Source: JACKFB01 sp041389525 (GTDB taxonomy: Bacteria > Myxococcota_A > UBA9042 > PHBI01 > JACKFB01). From it: 21,986 bases of DNA. Below the pieces are notes generated by a model, which saw only the letters and a list, made by a program, of their open reading frames with translations, was not told where the DNA came from and ran no database searches. The stretch is taken from contig JAWKRR010000087.1 of the NCBI GenBank assembly GCA_041389525.1, positions 1 through 21,986 of the forward strand, in the 5' to 3' direction. Every line of letters begins with the position of its first letter. Position 1 is the first letter of the stretch. Positions 7,668 through 15,400 of this stretch are shown piece by piece. The position numbers and the translations under genes were made by a program.

Positions 7668-10600
7668 CTAGAAGGTCTGCGCGTTCGTCGAGACGTGGGT
7701 GATGTTCCGGCGGAAGTCGAGGATCTCGCGCTGGTCGTAGATGCCGCTGGGCTTGAGGCCCTCGTAGACCGTGAGCGCCTGCCACTGGAGCAGGTCGTCC
7801 GCGGGCGTCGCGGCGGGGTCCACCAGGCCGGCGAAGTTCCCGCCCGCTGCGGCGCGCGGCCAGTCGGTGGGGACCGTGGGCAGCGTCCAGCCGGTGGCTG
7901 CAGGCGGCGCGTAGATCTGCCACAGCGGCTGCAGCACGCGGCGGGACTCGTCGTTGGTCGCGCACCCGCTGTAGGGGATGCTCACGCGCTGCTGGATCAG
8001 CCCGCGCATGTAGTGGGGCGCCGGGTAGCTGCCGGCCGCCATCGCGCTGACGTTGAAGGTGCGCCCCGAGCGGCTGAGCGAACGGATCGGGAAGAAGGTC
8101 TTGAAGTTCATGGTCCCGCCGCTCCCGTTGAAGCCCGTGCCGCTGCGGTCCATGATCGCGCTCTGGCCGCTGGCCGTGCCGGCCGGAATCCCGGTCTTCG
8201 CGTCATCGAGGTAGAGGGCGATGGCGGCGCCCACCGGCTCGACGTTCGCGAAGTCGCCAGTCAGCGGGTACGAGGTCGCGCCGGTGATGTTCCACGCCGC
8301 CGTCTTGCCCGCCGCGTCGCCGACCTTGAAGCCGGAGATCATCAGCTGGCCTTCTCCCGGGGCCAGCGCCGCCGACGCCTTGCTGTCCCAGTCGCCCGCG
8401 GTGACGCAGAACACGTCGGAGTTCGCGGGCGCCTTGTCGATGGCGCAGGTGACGTTGGCGGTCAGGTTGGTCGTGATGCCGATGTTCTGCGCGGTGGGTC
8501 CGGCGGCGTTGACGGTCTTCTGAACCGTCCCGATGCCGTTGATGACGAGCTGCGGGATGGCGCTGGCGACGCCGCCGGTGATGGCGCTCAGCGGCACCGC
8601 GCCCCGCAACCCCACCATCCGGCGCGACCCGTAGGGGACCGGCGCAGACTTGAAGTTGTGAAGCGGCAGGGACTGCAGGCACACGCCGATGGACAGCGCG
8701 CACTGCGCCGGGATGAAGATGTTGCCCGGCAGCGCCAGGGAGCCCGCGATGCCGCCAGCGTTGTAGCACTCGCTGTCGGCGAGCAGCGAGTTCAGGTTGA
8801 AGGTCGCCAGGGTCTCGACCGCGAGGTCCGGGAACACGATGCCCAGCTCGATGTTGCCGCCCGCCGGCGCCGGCACGTTGGTCAGCGCGCCGTTCAGCAC
8901 TCCCTTGGACGTCGTGTCGACCACGTCGGCCAGGACCAGCACGAAGTCCGACGCGTCCACGCTGAAGACCGTGACGTACTCGCGCCCTTCGGCGGCCGCC
9001 GTGACCGTCACCGGCGAGCTCAGCGTGCTGCCCAGGTCGTGGAAGCGCACGATGCCGCTCGCGTCCGCCGTCCCGTGGTTGGCTCCGTTGGCCGTCCCGG
9101 TGAAGCTCGTCTGCAGCGCCGTGCTCGGCGCGTTGCCCACCATGACGCGAGCGCCCGAGATCGCCGCGCCCGCCGCGTTGACCACCTTGACCCGCACGTT
9201 GCCGTCGGCCGGACAGCCGCCCCAGCCGCCGCTGGTCAGCGCGGTCCCGGTGAGCGGGGCCTCGACGTCGACGGAGGGCTTCGTGCTCAGCGTGACGCCG
9301 TTGGCGACCACGGTCACGGTGGACGAGAGCACCGACGCGTTCGGCGCGGTCAGCTCGGCGTAGTAGACATTTCCTTCCGCGGAGACGGCGCCGAAGCTGC
9401 CCGCCGTAGCGTTCATCACCACGGTGGCGCCCAGCAGCGGCGCGCCGGCCGTGTCGACCAGGGTGACGGCGACGGTCAGCCGCGCCGAGGTCCCCGCTGT
9501 CAGGCAATCGCTCGACGTGGTGACCGCGCTGGCCGGCGAGACCCCGACCGGCCCACAGTCGCCGTCGTTGGCGCCGTTGCAGCCCGAGGGGCAGCAGCCG
9601 TCGGCCGCCAGCGCGCAGGCGGTGATGGGGGCGTTGGTGCACACCAGGTCGCAGGTGCCCGCCGCGCCGGTCGCCGTGTCGAGCGTGCACTCATCGCCGT
9701 CGTCGCAGCCAGCCGCGCACGGGTCGCACAGCTCGGGCGGCTCGATGATGTTGTTGCCGCAGTCCGACGGGCAGTCGTTGTCGGTCAGCGCCGTGGCCCC
9801 AGGCGGGCAGCACAGATCACCGTTCTTCGGCGCGGTGATCGGCGTGTTCAGGCACTTCCCGGTGCACTTCGAGGCCTGCCCGGTCAGCAGGTCGGTCGTG
9901 CACGGGTTATCGTCGTTGCACTTGGTCGGGCAGCTTCCCGGCGGGTCGCAGGTCTCGCCCGGCTCGACGACGTTGTTGCCGCAGATGGCGCTGCAGTCGG
10001 GGTCGTTGCCCGAGACGCAGCCGATGGGGCAGCAGCCGTCCGGGTCACCGCCGCAGACGGTCAGCGTGTTCTCCGTGCAGACGAGATCGCAGCCGCCAGC
10101 ACTTCCCGTCATCGTCCAGGTGGTGCACGCGTTGCCCGCAGGACACGGCGCGCAGGCGTCGCAGGTCTCAGGCGGCTCGACGACCTCGTTGCCGCACTTG
10201 GGGCTGCAGTCGTTGTCGTTGAGGGCGTTGGCGCCGGGCGGGCAGCAGCCGTCCGCGTTCTTGGGCGCGATGATGTCGACCTGCTCGCACTCGAGGTTGC
10301 AGGTCGACGCGCTGCCCGTCGCGAGGTCGGTCGTGCAGGGGTCTGAGTCGTCGCAGTTCGCCGGACAGGGATCGCAAAGCTCGCCCGGGTCCAGCTCTCC
10401 GTTGCCGCAGGTGTCCTCGCAGTCCGTGTCCGTCGCGAAGGTGCAGCCCGCCGGGCAGCAGCCGTCCGCCGGCTGGCAGGCGGTGATCTCGGTCGGGACG
10501 CAGAGCACGTCGCAGAAGTCCGCGGAGCCTTCGAAGGCCTCCGTGGTGCATGGGTCCCCGTCATCGCACGCCAGCGGGCAGGAGCTCGGCGGGTCGCAGG

Positions 10601-11501
10601 TCTCGCCCACCTCGACGACCTCGTTGCCGCACACCGGCTCGCACTCCGCGTCGTTGAGCGCGTCGCAGCCGTCGCCGCAGCAGCCGTCGCCGCTCTCGCA
10701 GACGCTCAGCGGCGCGGTCACGCAGGCGGCGTCGCAGGCCTCGCCGACCAGGGTGGACACCATGCAGGCCTCGGAGGTCTCGCAGGTCAGCGGGCAGCCG
10801 CCGGGCTCGTCGGGGGCCAGGGCGACGTCGCAGGTCTCGAAGGGCGCCAGCACCCCGTCACCGCAGGCGAGCGTGCAGTCGTTGTGGCAGAAGTCGTCGT
10901 CGTCTTCGTTGCCGTCGTCGCAGGCCTCGTCTCCGTTGACGATCTGGTCGCCGCAGTAGGGCGCGATGACCTCGGGGCCGTCGGAATCGGCATCCGCGTC
11001 AGCGTCGGGCGTCACCACCGCGTCGGAGTCCGGCGTGGTCACCGCGTCCGTGTCGGGGGTCACGACGGCGTCGGCGTCCGGGCTGACGACGGCGTCGGCG
11101 TCCGGCGTGGTCACGGCGTCCGAATCCGGCGTCACGACGGCGTCGGCGTCCGGCGTGCCGATCTCGTCCGCGTCCGCGTCGGGGACGATGACCGTGTCCG
11201 TGTCCGGGGTCACGACGGCGTCGGCGTCCGGCGTCGCGTCCACCGTGTCCACGGCGTCGACATCGGGCAGCGGCACGTCGCTGGTGCCGTCGGGTCGCGT
11301 GATGTCGGGGTTGTTCCCCCCGTCGAGGTTCGCAAAGCAGCTGCCGTCAATGCAGATCCCGCCGTCGCTGCATGGCTGATCCGTGCTGCAGCTCTCGCTG
11401 ATGCCCGAGCCGCTGCACGCGCTCGCCCCGCTGAGGGTCGCGACGGCAATCAGCACTACGCTCAGTAAACTACGGCGAATCACAGCGTGTAGCTGAGCCA
11501 T
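7668..11501 (-). CDS. Cysteine-rich repeat surface lipoprotein with Ig-like domains
   Basis: 1277 aa from ATG 11501, with a good GGAGGGG ribosome binding site about seven bases upstream; codons further upstream in frame are not supported. The lipobox LSGASAC ends at Cys29. An EGF-like small Cys cluster (38-55) comes next, then an Asp/Pro/Ala tether of TPDADAVV units (about 89-172). From 182 to 649 there is one short CGD..V.GDEACDDGN module (Myxococcus cysteine-rich repeat type) and six modules of about 70-78 residues starting at 213, 291, 365, 436, 507 and 581. Two beta domains follow: an invasin/Big_1-like Ig domain (about 651-752) and a regulatory-like Ig domain (about 760-857). The last 420 residues, with a few cysteines, are not recognised. 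The protein is probably displayed on the outer surface as a disulfide-rich stalk or adhesin. No enzymatic motif is seen. Confidence 0.8.
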   Translation of the reverse strand: MAQLHAVIRRSLLSVVLIAVATLSGASACSGSGISESCSTDQPCSDGGICIDGSCFANLDGGNNPDITRPDGTSDVPLPDVDAVDTVDATPDADAVVTPDTDTVIVPDADADEIGTPDADAVVTPDSDAVTTPDADAVVSPDADAVVTPDTDAVTTPDSDAVVTPDADADADSDGPEVIAPYCGDQIVNGDEACDDGNEDDDDFCHNDCTLACGDGVLAPFETCDVALAPDEPGGCPLTCETSEACMVSTLVGEACDAACVTAPLSVCESGDGCCGDGCDALNDAECEPVCGNEVVEVGETCDPPSSCPLACDDGDPCTTEAFEGSADFCDVLCVPTEITACQPADGCCPAGCTFATDTDCEDTCGNGELDPGELCDPCPANCDDSDPCTTDLATGSASTCNLECEQVDIIAPKNADGCCPPGANALNDNDCSPKCGNEVVEPPETCDACAPCPAGNACTTWTMTGSAGGCDLVCTENTLTVCGGDPDGCCPIGCVSGNDPDCSAICGNNVVEPGETCDPPGSCPTKCNDDNPCTTDLLTGQASKCTGKCLNTPITAPKNGDLCCPPGATALTDNDCPSDCGNNIIEPPELCDPCAAGCDDGDECTLDTATGAAGTCDLVCTNAPITACALAADGCCPSGCNGANDGDCGPVGVSPASAVTTSSDCLTAGTSARLTVAVTLVDTAGAPLLGATVVMNATAGSFGAVSAEGNVYYAELTAPNASVLSSTVTVVANGVTLSTKPSVDVEAPLTGTALTSGGWGGCPADGNVRVKVVNAAGAAISGARVMVGNAPSTALQTSFTGTANGANHGTADASGIVRFHDLGSTLSSPVTVTAAAEGREYVTVFSVDASDFVLVLADVVDTTSKGVLNGALTNVPAPAGGNIELGIVFPDLAVETLATFNLNSLLADSECYNAGGIAGSLALPGNIFIPAQCALSIGVCLQSLPLHNFKSAPVPYGSRRMVGLRGAVPLSAITGGVASAIPQLVINGIGTVQKTVNAAGPTAQNIGITTNLTANVTCAIDKAPANSDVFCVTAGDWDSKASAALAPGEGQLMISGFKVGDAAGKTAAWNITGATSYPLTGDFANVEPVGAAIALYLDDAKTGIPAGTASGQSAIMDRSGTGFNGSGGTMNFKTFFPIRSLSRSGRTFNVSAMAAGSYPAPHYMRGLIQQRVSIPYSGCATNDESRRVLQPLWQIYAPPAATGWTLPTVPTDWPRAAAGGNFAGLVDPAATPADDLLQWQALTVYEGLKPSGIYDQREILDFRRNITHVSTNAQTF
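9552..10958 (-). repeat. Array of Myxococcus-type cysteine-rich modules
   Basis: It encodes residues 182-649 of the lipoprotein. Each long module follows CGN..VE..E.CDP...CP..CDDGDPCTTD...G....C...C, then an I-type strand, then DGCCP and D.DC. The modules alternate between two subtypes with a super-period near 143 residues: those with ACxxADGCCPxGC (starting at 291, 436, 581, and a divergent one at 213) and those with APKNxDxCCPPGA (starting at 365 and 507). Confidence 0.85.
10986..11237 (-). repeat. TPDADAVV tandem repeat (acidic tether)
   Basis: Residues about 89-172 of the 1277-aa lipoprotein consist of 8-10 residue units such as TPDADAVV, TPDSDAVT, SPDADAVV and TPDTDAVT. The + strand DNA shows repeated gacggcgtcggcgtccggcg blocks. 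The tract is strongly acidic with regular prolines, consistent with an extended, possibly Ca-binding spacer between the lipid anchor and the cysteine-rich modules. Confidence 0.9.
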
Positions 11502-11571
11502 TGCGAACCCCTCCGCGGCGTGTCCAGTGCATCGGCGGAGAAGCCCGCACCACAAGGGACACCGCAGCGCG

Positions 11572-11600
11572 AGAGTATTCCTCGGGGAGGTCGAGTGCAA
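11572..11600 (-). promoter_or_regulatory. Candidate sigma-70-like promoter for the cysteine-rich lipoprotein gene
   Basis: On the minus strand TTGCAC (11600-11595) is followed after 17 bp by TACTCT (11577-11572). Each box matches only three of six consensus bases, but the spacing is ideal and the block lies in an AT-richer pocket 70 bp ahead of the ATG. The -35 box overlaps one arm of the adjacent inverted repeat. Confidence 0.25.
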
Positions 11601-11623
11601 TCGCCTGACGCCCAGCGATTGCA
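11596..11623 (-). terminator. Perfect 9-bp inverted repeat after the DoxX gene
   Basis: TGCAATCGC (11596-11604) and GCGATTGCA (11615-11623) are perfect inverted arms around a 10-base loop. The hairpin begins 20 bp past the stop of the DoxX gene, on the same strand as the next gene. There is no T-tract, so it could be a factor-independent terminator of GC-rich type, an attenuator, or a dyad operator for the lipoprotein gene. Confidence 0.45.
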
Positions 11624-11642
11624 ACGCCTCGCGGCTCCGGAT

Positions 11643-12152
11643 CTACCGCGCGTTCTCGGCCGACAGCGCACGCCGCCTCGTCGCCTCGTCTTGCTCTCCG
11701 TCCAGCTCGTCGGCGCCGCGCACCCGCCGCAGGAAGTGATCCGCCGACAGCCGCCCGCCACCGAACACCGCCAACACCACCAGTATGAAGAGCACCATCA
11801 GCGTGAACTCCAAGGTCTGGCCCTCGGTGTTGAGCCCGCCCGCCCCGTGCACGAGCAGCACGGCGCCCATCAAGATGGGGACCTGCGCCAGCGCCGAGGC
11901 CCGCGTGAGCAGCCCGGCCGCCAGCATCAGCCCGAACCCCAGGTGGGCCACGGCGATGTAGTGCGCGATGAAGACGTTCGCGAAGGGCATGATCCCCAGC
12001 CCCTCCTCGACCATCCAGGTCAGGCGGTCCATGGACGCGACGAAGTAGGCCCCCTTGATGAAGAGGCCCACGCCGACCCAGATCCGCACCAGTTCCAACC
12101 CAATATCCGCGTTGCGCGTCAGCCAAAGGCGCGCGCGCTGTAGCTCATCCAT
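11643..12152 (-). CDS. DoxX family integral membrane protein
   Basis: 169 aa. ATG at 12152 is preceded by GGAGG about seven bases upstream, which decides it over the TTG at 12158. Four hydrophobic segments are visible: about 18-38 (GLELVRIWVGVGLFIKGAYF), 58-79, 88-104 and 113-131, which is the DoxX four-helix layout. The conserved first helix R-x-x-x-G-x-x-F-x-x-x-G pattern is present, as is the G-x-L-T-R turn (80-84) between helices 2 and 3. The C-terminal 35 residues are charged and presumably cytoplasmic. DoxX-like proteins are membrane subunits linked to quinol or thiol redox processes in some bacteria, but the family is functionally broad and I assign no reaction. Its upstream region is shared with the divergent giant lipoprotein gene and holds an inverted-repeat array, so joint regulation is possible. 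Confidence 0.85.
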   Translation of the reverse strand: MDELQRARLWLTRNADIGLELVRIWVGVGLFIKGAYFVASMDRLTWMVEEGLGIMPFANVFIAHYIAVAHLGFGLMLAAGLLTRASALAQVPILMGAVLLVHGAGGLNTEGQTLEFTLMVLFILVVLAVFGGGRLSADHFLRRVRGADELDGEQDEATRRRALSAENAR

Positions 12153-12478
12153 GACCAACCTCCGTAAGTGGGTGGGCGCCTCCCGTGGGCCTGCTCGTGG
12201 GTATGTCCAGCAGGTATGAGTGGTTAGCTACAGGATATGCCTGCGGTGTCCGGGCGCACGGAACCGGTCGGTTGGGGGCGGGGTGTAGAGCGGCGGCGAA
12301 TCGGCGTCGACGCGCAGTTGACTCGGACCGAACGGTGGCGCAGCGTTTCCGTATTCTCTTAGCGCAGGCCACCGTCCGGTCGATGTGTCGCACCGCCGGT
12401 ACGCTGCGCGGTCGCGCCGGCGTCGGAAGGCGAGGGGGAGTCGCCGTCCGAAGCCCAAGCGGCCCGACGGGGCGTGAT
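12153..12478. promoter_or_regulatory. Divergent intergenic region between DoxX and giant lipoprotein genes
   Basis: This is the only non-coding stretch over 300 bp in the window. The part nearest DoxX holds its ribosome binding site and an AT-richer pocket (about 12200-12240). The centre holds four ACCG/CGGT inverted repeats and a -10-like TATTCT (12352-12357). The part before 12479 is very GC-rich with only a weak ACGGGG-type ribosome binding site. No small ORF or RNA fold stood out. Confidence 0.6.
12263..12400. promoter_or_regulatory. Four-copy inverted-repeat array, ACCG-N(1-2)-CGGT (putative operators)
   Basis: Copies: ACCG-GT-CGGT at 12263-12272 (flanks extend it to AACCG-GT-CGGTT), ACCG-AA-CGGT at 12327-12336, ACCG-TC-CGGT at 12371-12380, and ACCG-C-CGGT at 12392-12400. 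Centre-to-centre distances are 64, 44 and about 20.5 bp, each close to whole helical turns (6.1, 4.2, 1.95), so a protein could bind them on one face of the DNA. The copy at 12327 lies where a -35 box would sit relative to TATTCT at 12352-12357. The binding protein is unknown. Confidence 0.5.
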
Positions 12479-15400
12479 ATGGGGCGTCGACTGGGTCTGT
12501 GGTGCGCGGTGTTCGCCGTCGTGTCGGTGACGCTGCCGTCGTGCAAGGGCAAGGGCTCCGGCGGTCTCGGCGACCCGATGGCGCTGTCGGCCGAGCCGGT
12601 CTCCATCTACCTCACCTACGTAGGCCAGACCGCGCAGGTGACCGCCCTGGTCCTCAGCGACCGCGCGGAGACGCTGGAGGCCAATGGTCAGCTTCAGTTC
12701 GAGACCGACGACACCGACGTCGCCACGGTCTCGGCCGAGGGGCTGGTCACGGCGCGCGCGGACGGAGCGACGCGGATCACGGTGCGCCAAGCCGGGCTGA
12801 GCGCCAGCGTCCCCGTCTCCGTCGTGCTGGACACCGAGCCCCCAGGCCGTCCCGAGATCCTGACCTACCTCGAGGCGACCGATCTTCGCGTGCAGACCTG
12901 GCTCGGCCGCACCGAACCCGGCGCCACGCTCAGCATCGCCGGGGCCGCCGAACCCGTGACGGTCATCGCCGACGACGACGGCCGCTTCGACGTGACCCTG
13001 GCGCTGGTCCCCGCGACGCTGAACGCCGTGACCGTGACCGCGACCGACCTCGCGAATAACCAGTCACCGCCTTATCCTTTCGCGATTCGGCAGGACGACA
13101 GCTACGTCGACGCTGGCAACATCAGCCTCTCCGATGGCGACCAGCAGACCGGCCTCGCGGGGCAGCCGCTCATGCGCCCGCTCGCCGTCCGCGCGACCGC
13201 CCCCGACGGGCAGCCCCTGGCGGAGACCGAGGTGGTCTTCCGCGTGACCTCGGGCACCGGCGCGCTCTCGGCGGACGGCCAAGCGCCCTGGAGCGACGCC
13301 GGGCAGGGCGGCGGCGTGCTGCGGGTGACCACCGACAGCGGGGGCTACGCGCGGGCGAGCTGGCGAATCGACACCAACCCCGACCGCGAAAACCAAGCGA
13401 TGGTGAACCTGCCGGGCGACACCGGCCTCCCGGTGATCTTCCGCGCCACGGGCGTGCCGCCGAGCGCCGGCGCCACAGCGGTCGAGGGGCGCGTCTTCGA
13501 CGAGTCGCGGCGCGCGGTCGTCGGGGCGCGCGTGACCCTCATCAGCGAGGGGATCTCGGCGGTCACCGACGAGCGCGGCCTCTTCCGCATCACCTTGGAA
13601 GACCCGCCCAAGGCGCCCGCCGTCGACCGCGTGCTCATCGACGGGCGCGGCGCGGTGGGCGGTCGCCACGCCCGCATCGGCTTCAAAGTCGACGTCATCC
13701 CGGGCCGCCTCAACCAGGTGCTGCGCGACTTCTACCTGCCTCGGCTGCCCGACGGACAACGCCCAGCGCTGGACGGGCAGGGCCGCGTCACCGAGACCCT
13801 CGTCCTCGAGCGCGCCTTTGAGCCCGGACGACCGCCGAGCCGCGTGACCGTGCCCGCCGGCACCAAGATCACCTGGCCCGCGGGCCTCGCGGCCGAAGAC
13901 CAGGTCCTCACCCTCATCGACATCCCGGTCAACCGGGTCCCGATGCCGCTGCCCGACGGCCTCTACTCCGAGCACCTCATCGCCCTACAGCCCGGCAACA
14001 CGCGCTTTGAGCCGCCGCTGCCGCTGGAGCTGCCCAACGCCGACGGCCTGTCGCCGGGCGCCCGCATCGAGCTGCTCTCCTTTGATCACGAGCTTGGCCG
14101 CTACCACGCCGTGGGCACCGCCACGGTCTCGCCCGACGGCCTGCGGGTGCTCAGCGACCCCGGCTCGGGCATCCGCGTGGGCGCGTGGCACGGCGGCCCA
14201 CCCCCCAAACCGCCAGATAAATGCAGGGTAAAAGGCTCGGTCTCGCCCCCGCCGAGTCCCCCCTCGCCGAAGCCGCAGGCCAAGCCGAAGAAGGACAAGT
14301 GCAAGTGCATGGTGCGCGGCGTCGTCGTGCCCTGCGAGAAGTCCGAGAAGGACAAGCCCAAGCCCTTCGTCATCGACAACGTGCCGTGCCCGCCGCCCTC
14401 GCCCACACCGAAGCCGAAGCCCGGTGATCCGCCGCCGAAGCCCGACCCGCCAAAGGACAAGGTCGAGGTGGTCTGCGACGAGGACCCCAAGCCCATCCGC
14501 ATCACCCAGCCGAGCCGCAAGTTCCTGCCCACGAAGCTCGGCAAGACCGTTCAGTTCACCGCGCAGTGCGAGGACGGCGAGTCCAACGCCAAGATCCAGT
14601 GGACCTTCAGCGGCGGCAAGCCGTCGGGGACCGTCGGGCCGTCGGTGTCGGCGAAGTTCGACAAGAAGGGCAAGGTCACGGTCACCGCGTCGGCGTCGAC
14701 CAAGAAGTGCAAGGGCTCGGATTCGGTGGTGCTGGACGTCAGCGACTGCGTCGAGGCGGGCACGGTGCGGGTCTGCGGCGACGACATCGTCGAGGAGAGC
14801 CCGACCAAGTACACGGTCAGCGGGCACGTCACCTTGGGCCGCGGCGGCGAACAGTTCCTGCAGACCACCGGCAGCGCCTCGGTCGACCTGGCGCCCGCCG
14901 GCATCGACGCCAGCGGCCCCACCGTCAAGGGCGACGGCGCCTGGTCCATGGACAGCTTCGACTTCCTGCGAAACCCGTGGCACCCGACCATCTGGCGCGG
15001 GCGCTGGAGCATCGACGGCGCGTCCGGGACCGTGACCCTCGCCGGCACCAGCGAGGACGACCTGGAGGGCTCGGTGCGCGTGCTCCTGCAGATGTCGGGC
15101 TTCGGCTTGCGCGCCAGCGGCACCACCAAGATGACCACCGACGGCGTGGCGTTCGGCACGCCGATCATCGAGATGCCCTTCGGCAAGCAGGTCTTCAAGA
15201 AGTCGAAGAACGAGATCAAGGTGAAGTTCGACCAGGTCGGTATCCGCACCAGCGGGCTCGTGGTCGGCGGCGAGTTCTCGTGGACGGGCGACCTGGACCT
15301 GAAGGTCGTGAAGCTGGTGAAGCTGCTCATCGGCTACAACCCCAGCGAGGACACGTTCAAGGGCGGCTTCGGCATCAAGTTCGGGCCGCCGCTCAGGACC

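Noticed and set aside
7647..7670. TAGCG...CGCTA inverted arms joining the two convergent stop codons
   Set aside because: Only five pairs around a 14-base spacer, explained by two TAG stops facing each other. The inner CCGTC/GACGG pair leaves a one-base loop. Too weak for a terminator call.
7695..10346. 883-codon + strand frame opposite the cysteine-rich lipoprotein
   Set aside because: Antisense shadow with low-complexity Arg/Val/Gly/Asp composition; the minus strand has a lipobox, a good ribosome binding site and conserved modules.
12318..12357. TTGACT (12318-12323) with TATTCT (12352-12357) as a classical promoter
   Set aside because: The spacing is 28 bp, too long for a sigma-70 promoter. 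TATTCT is kept only as a possible -10 next to the inverted repeat.
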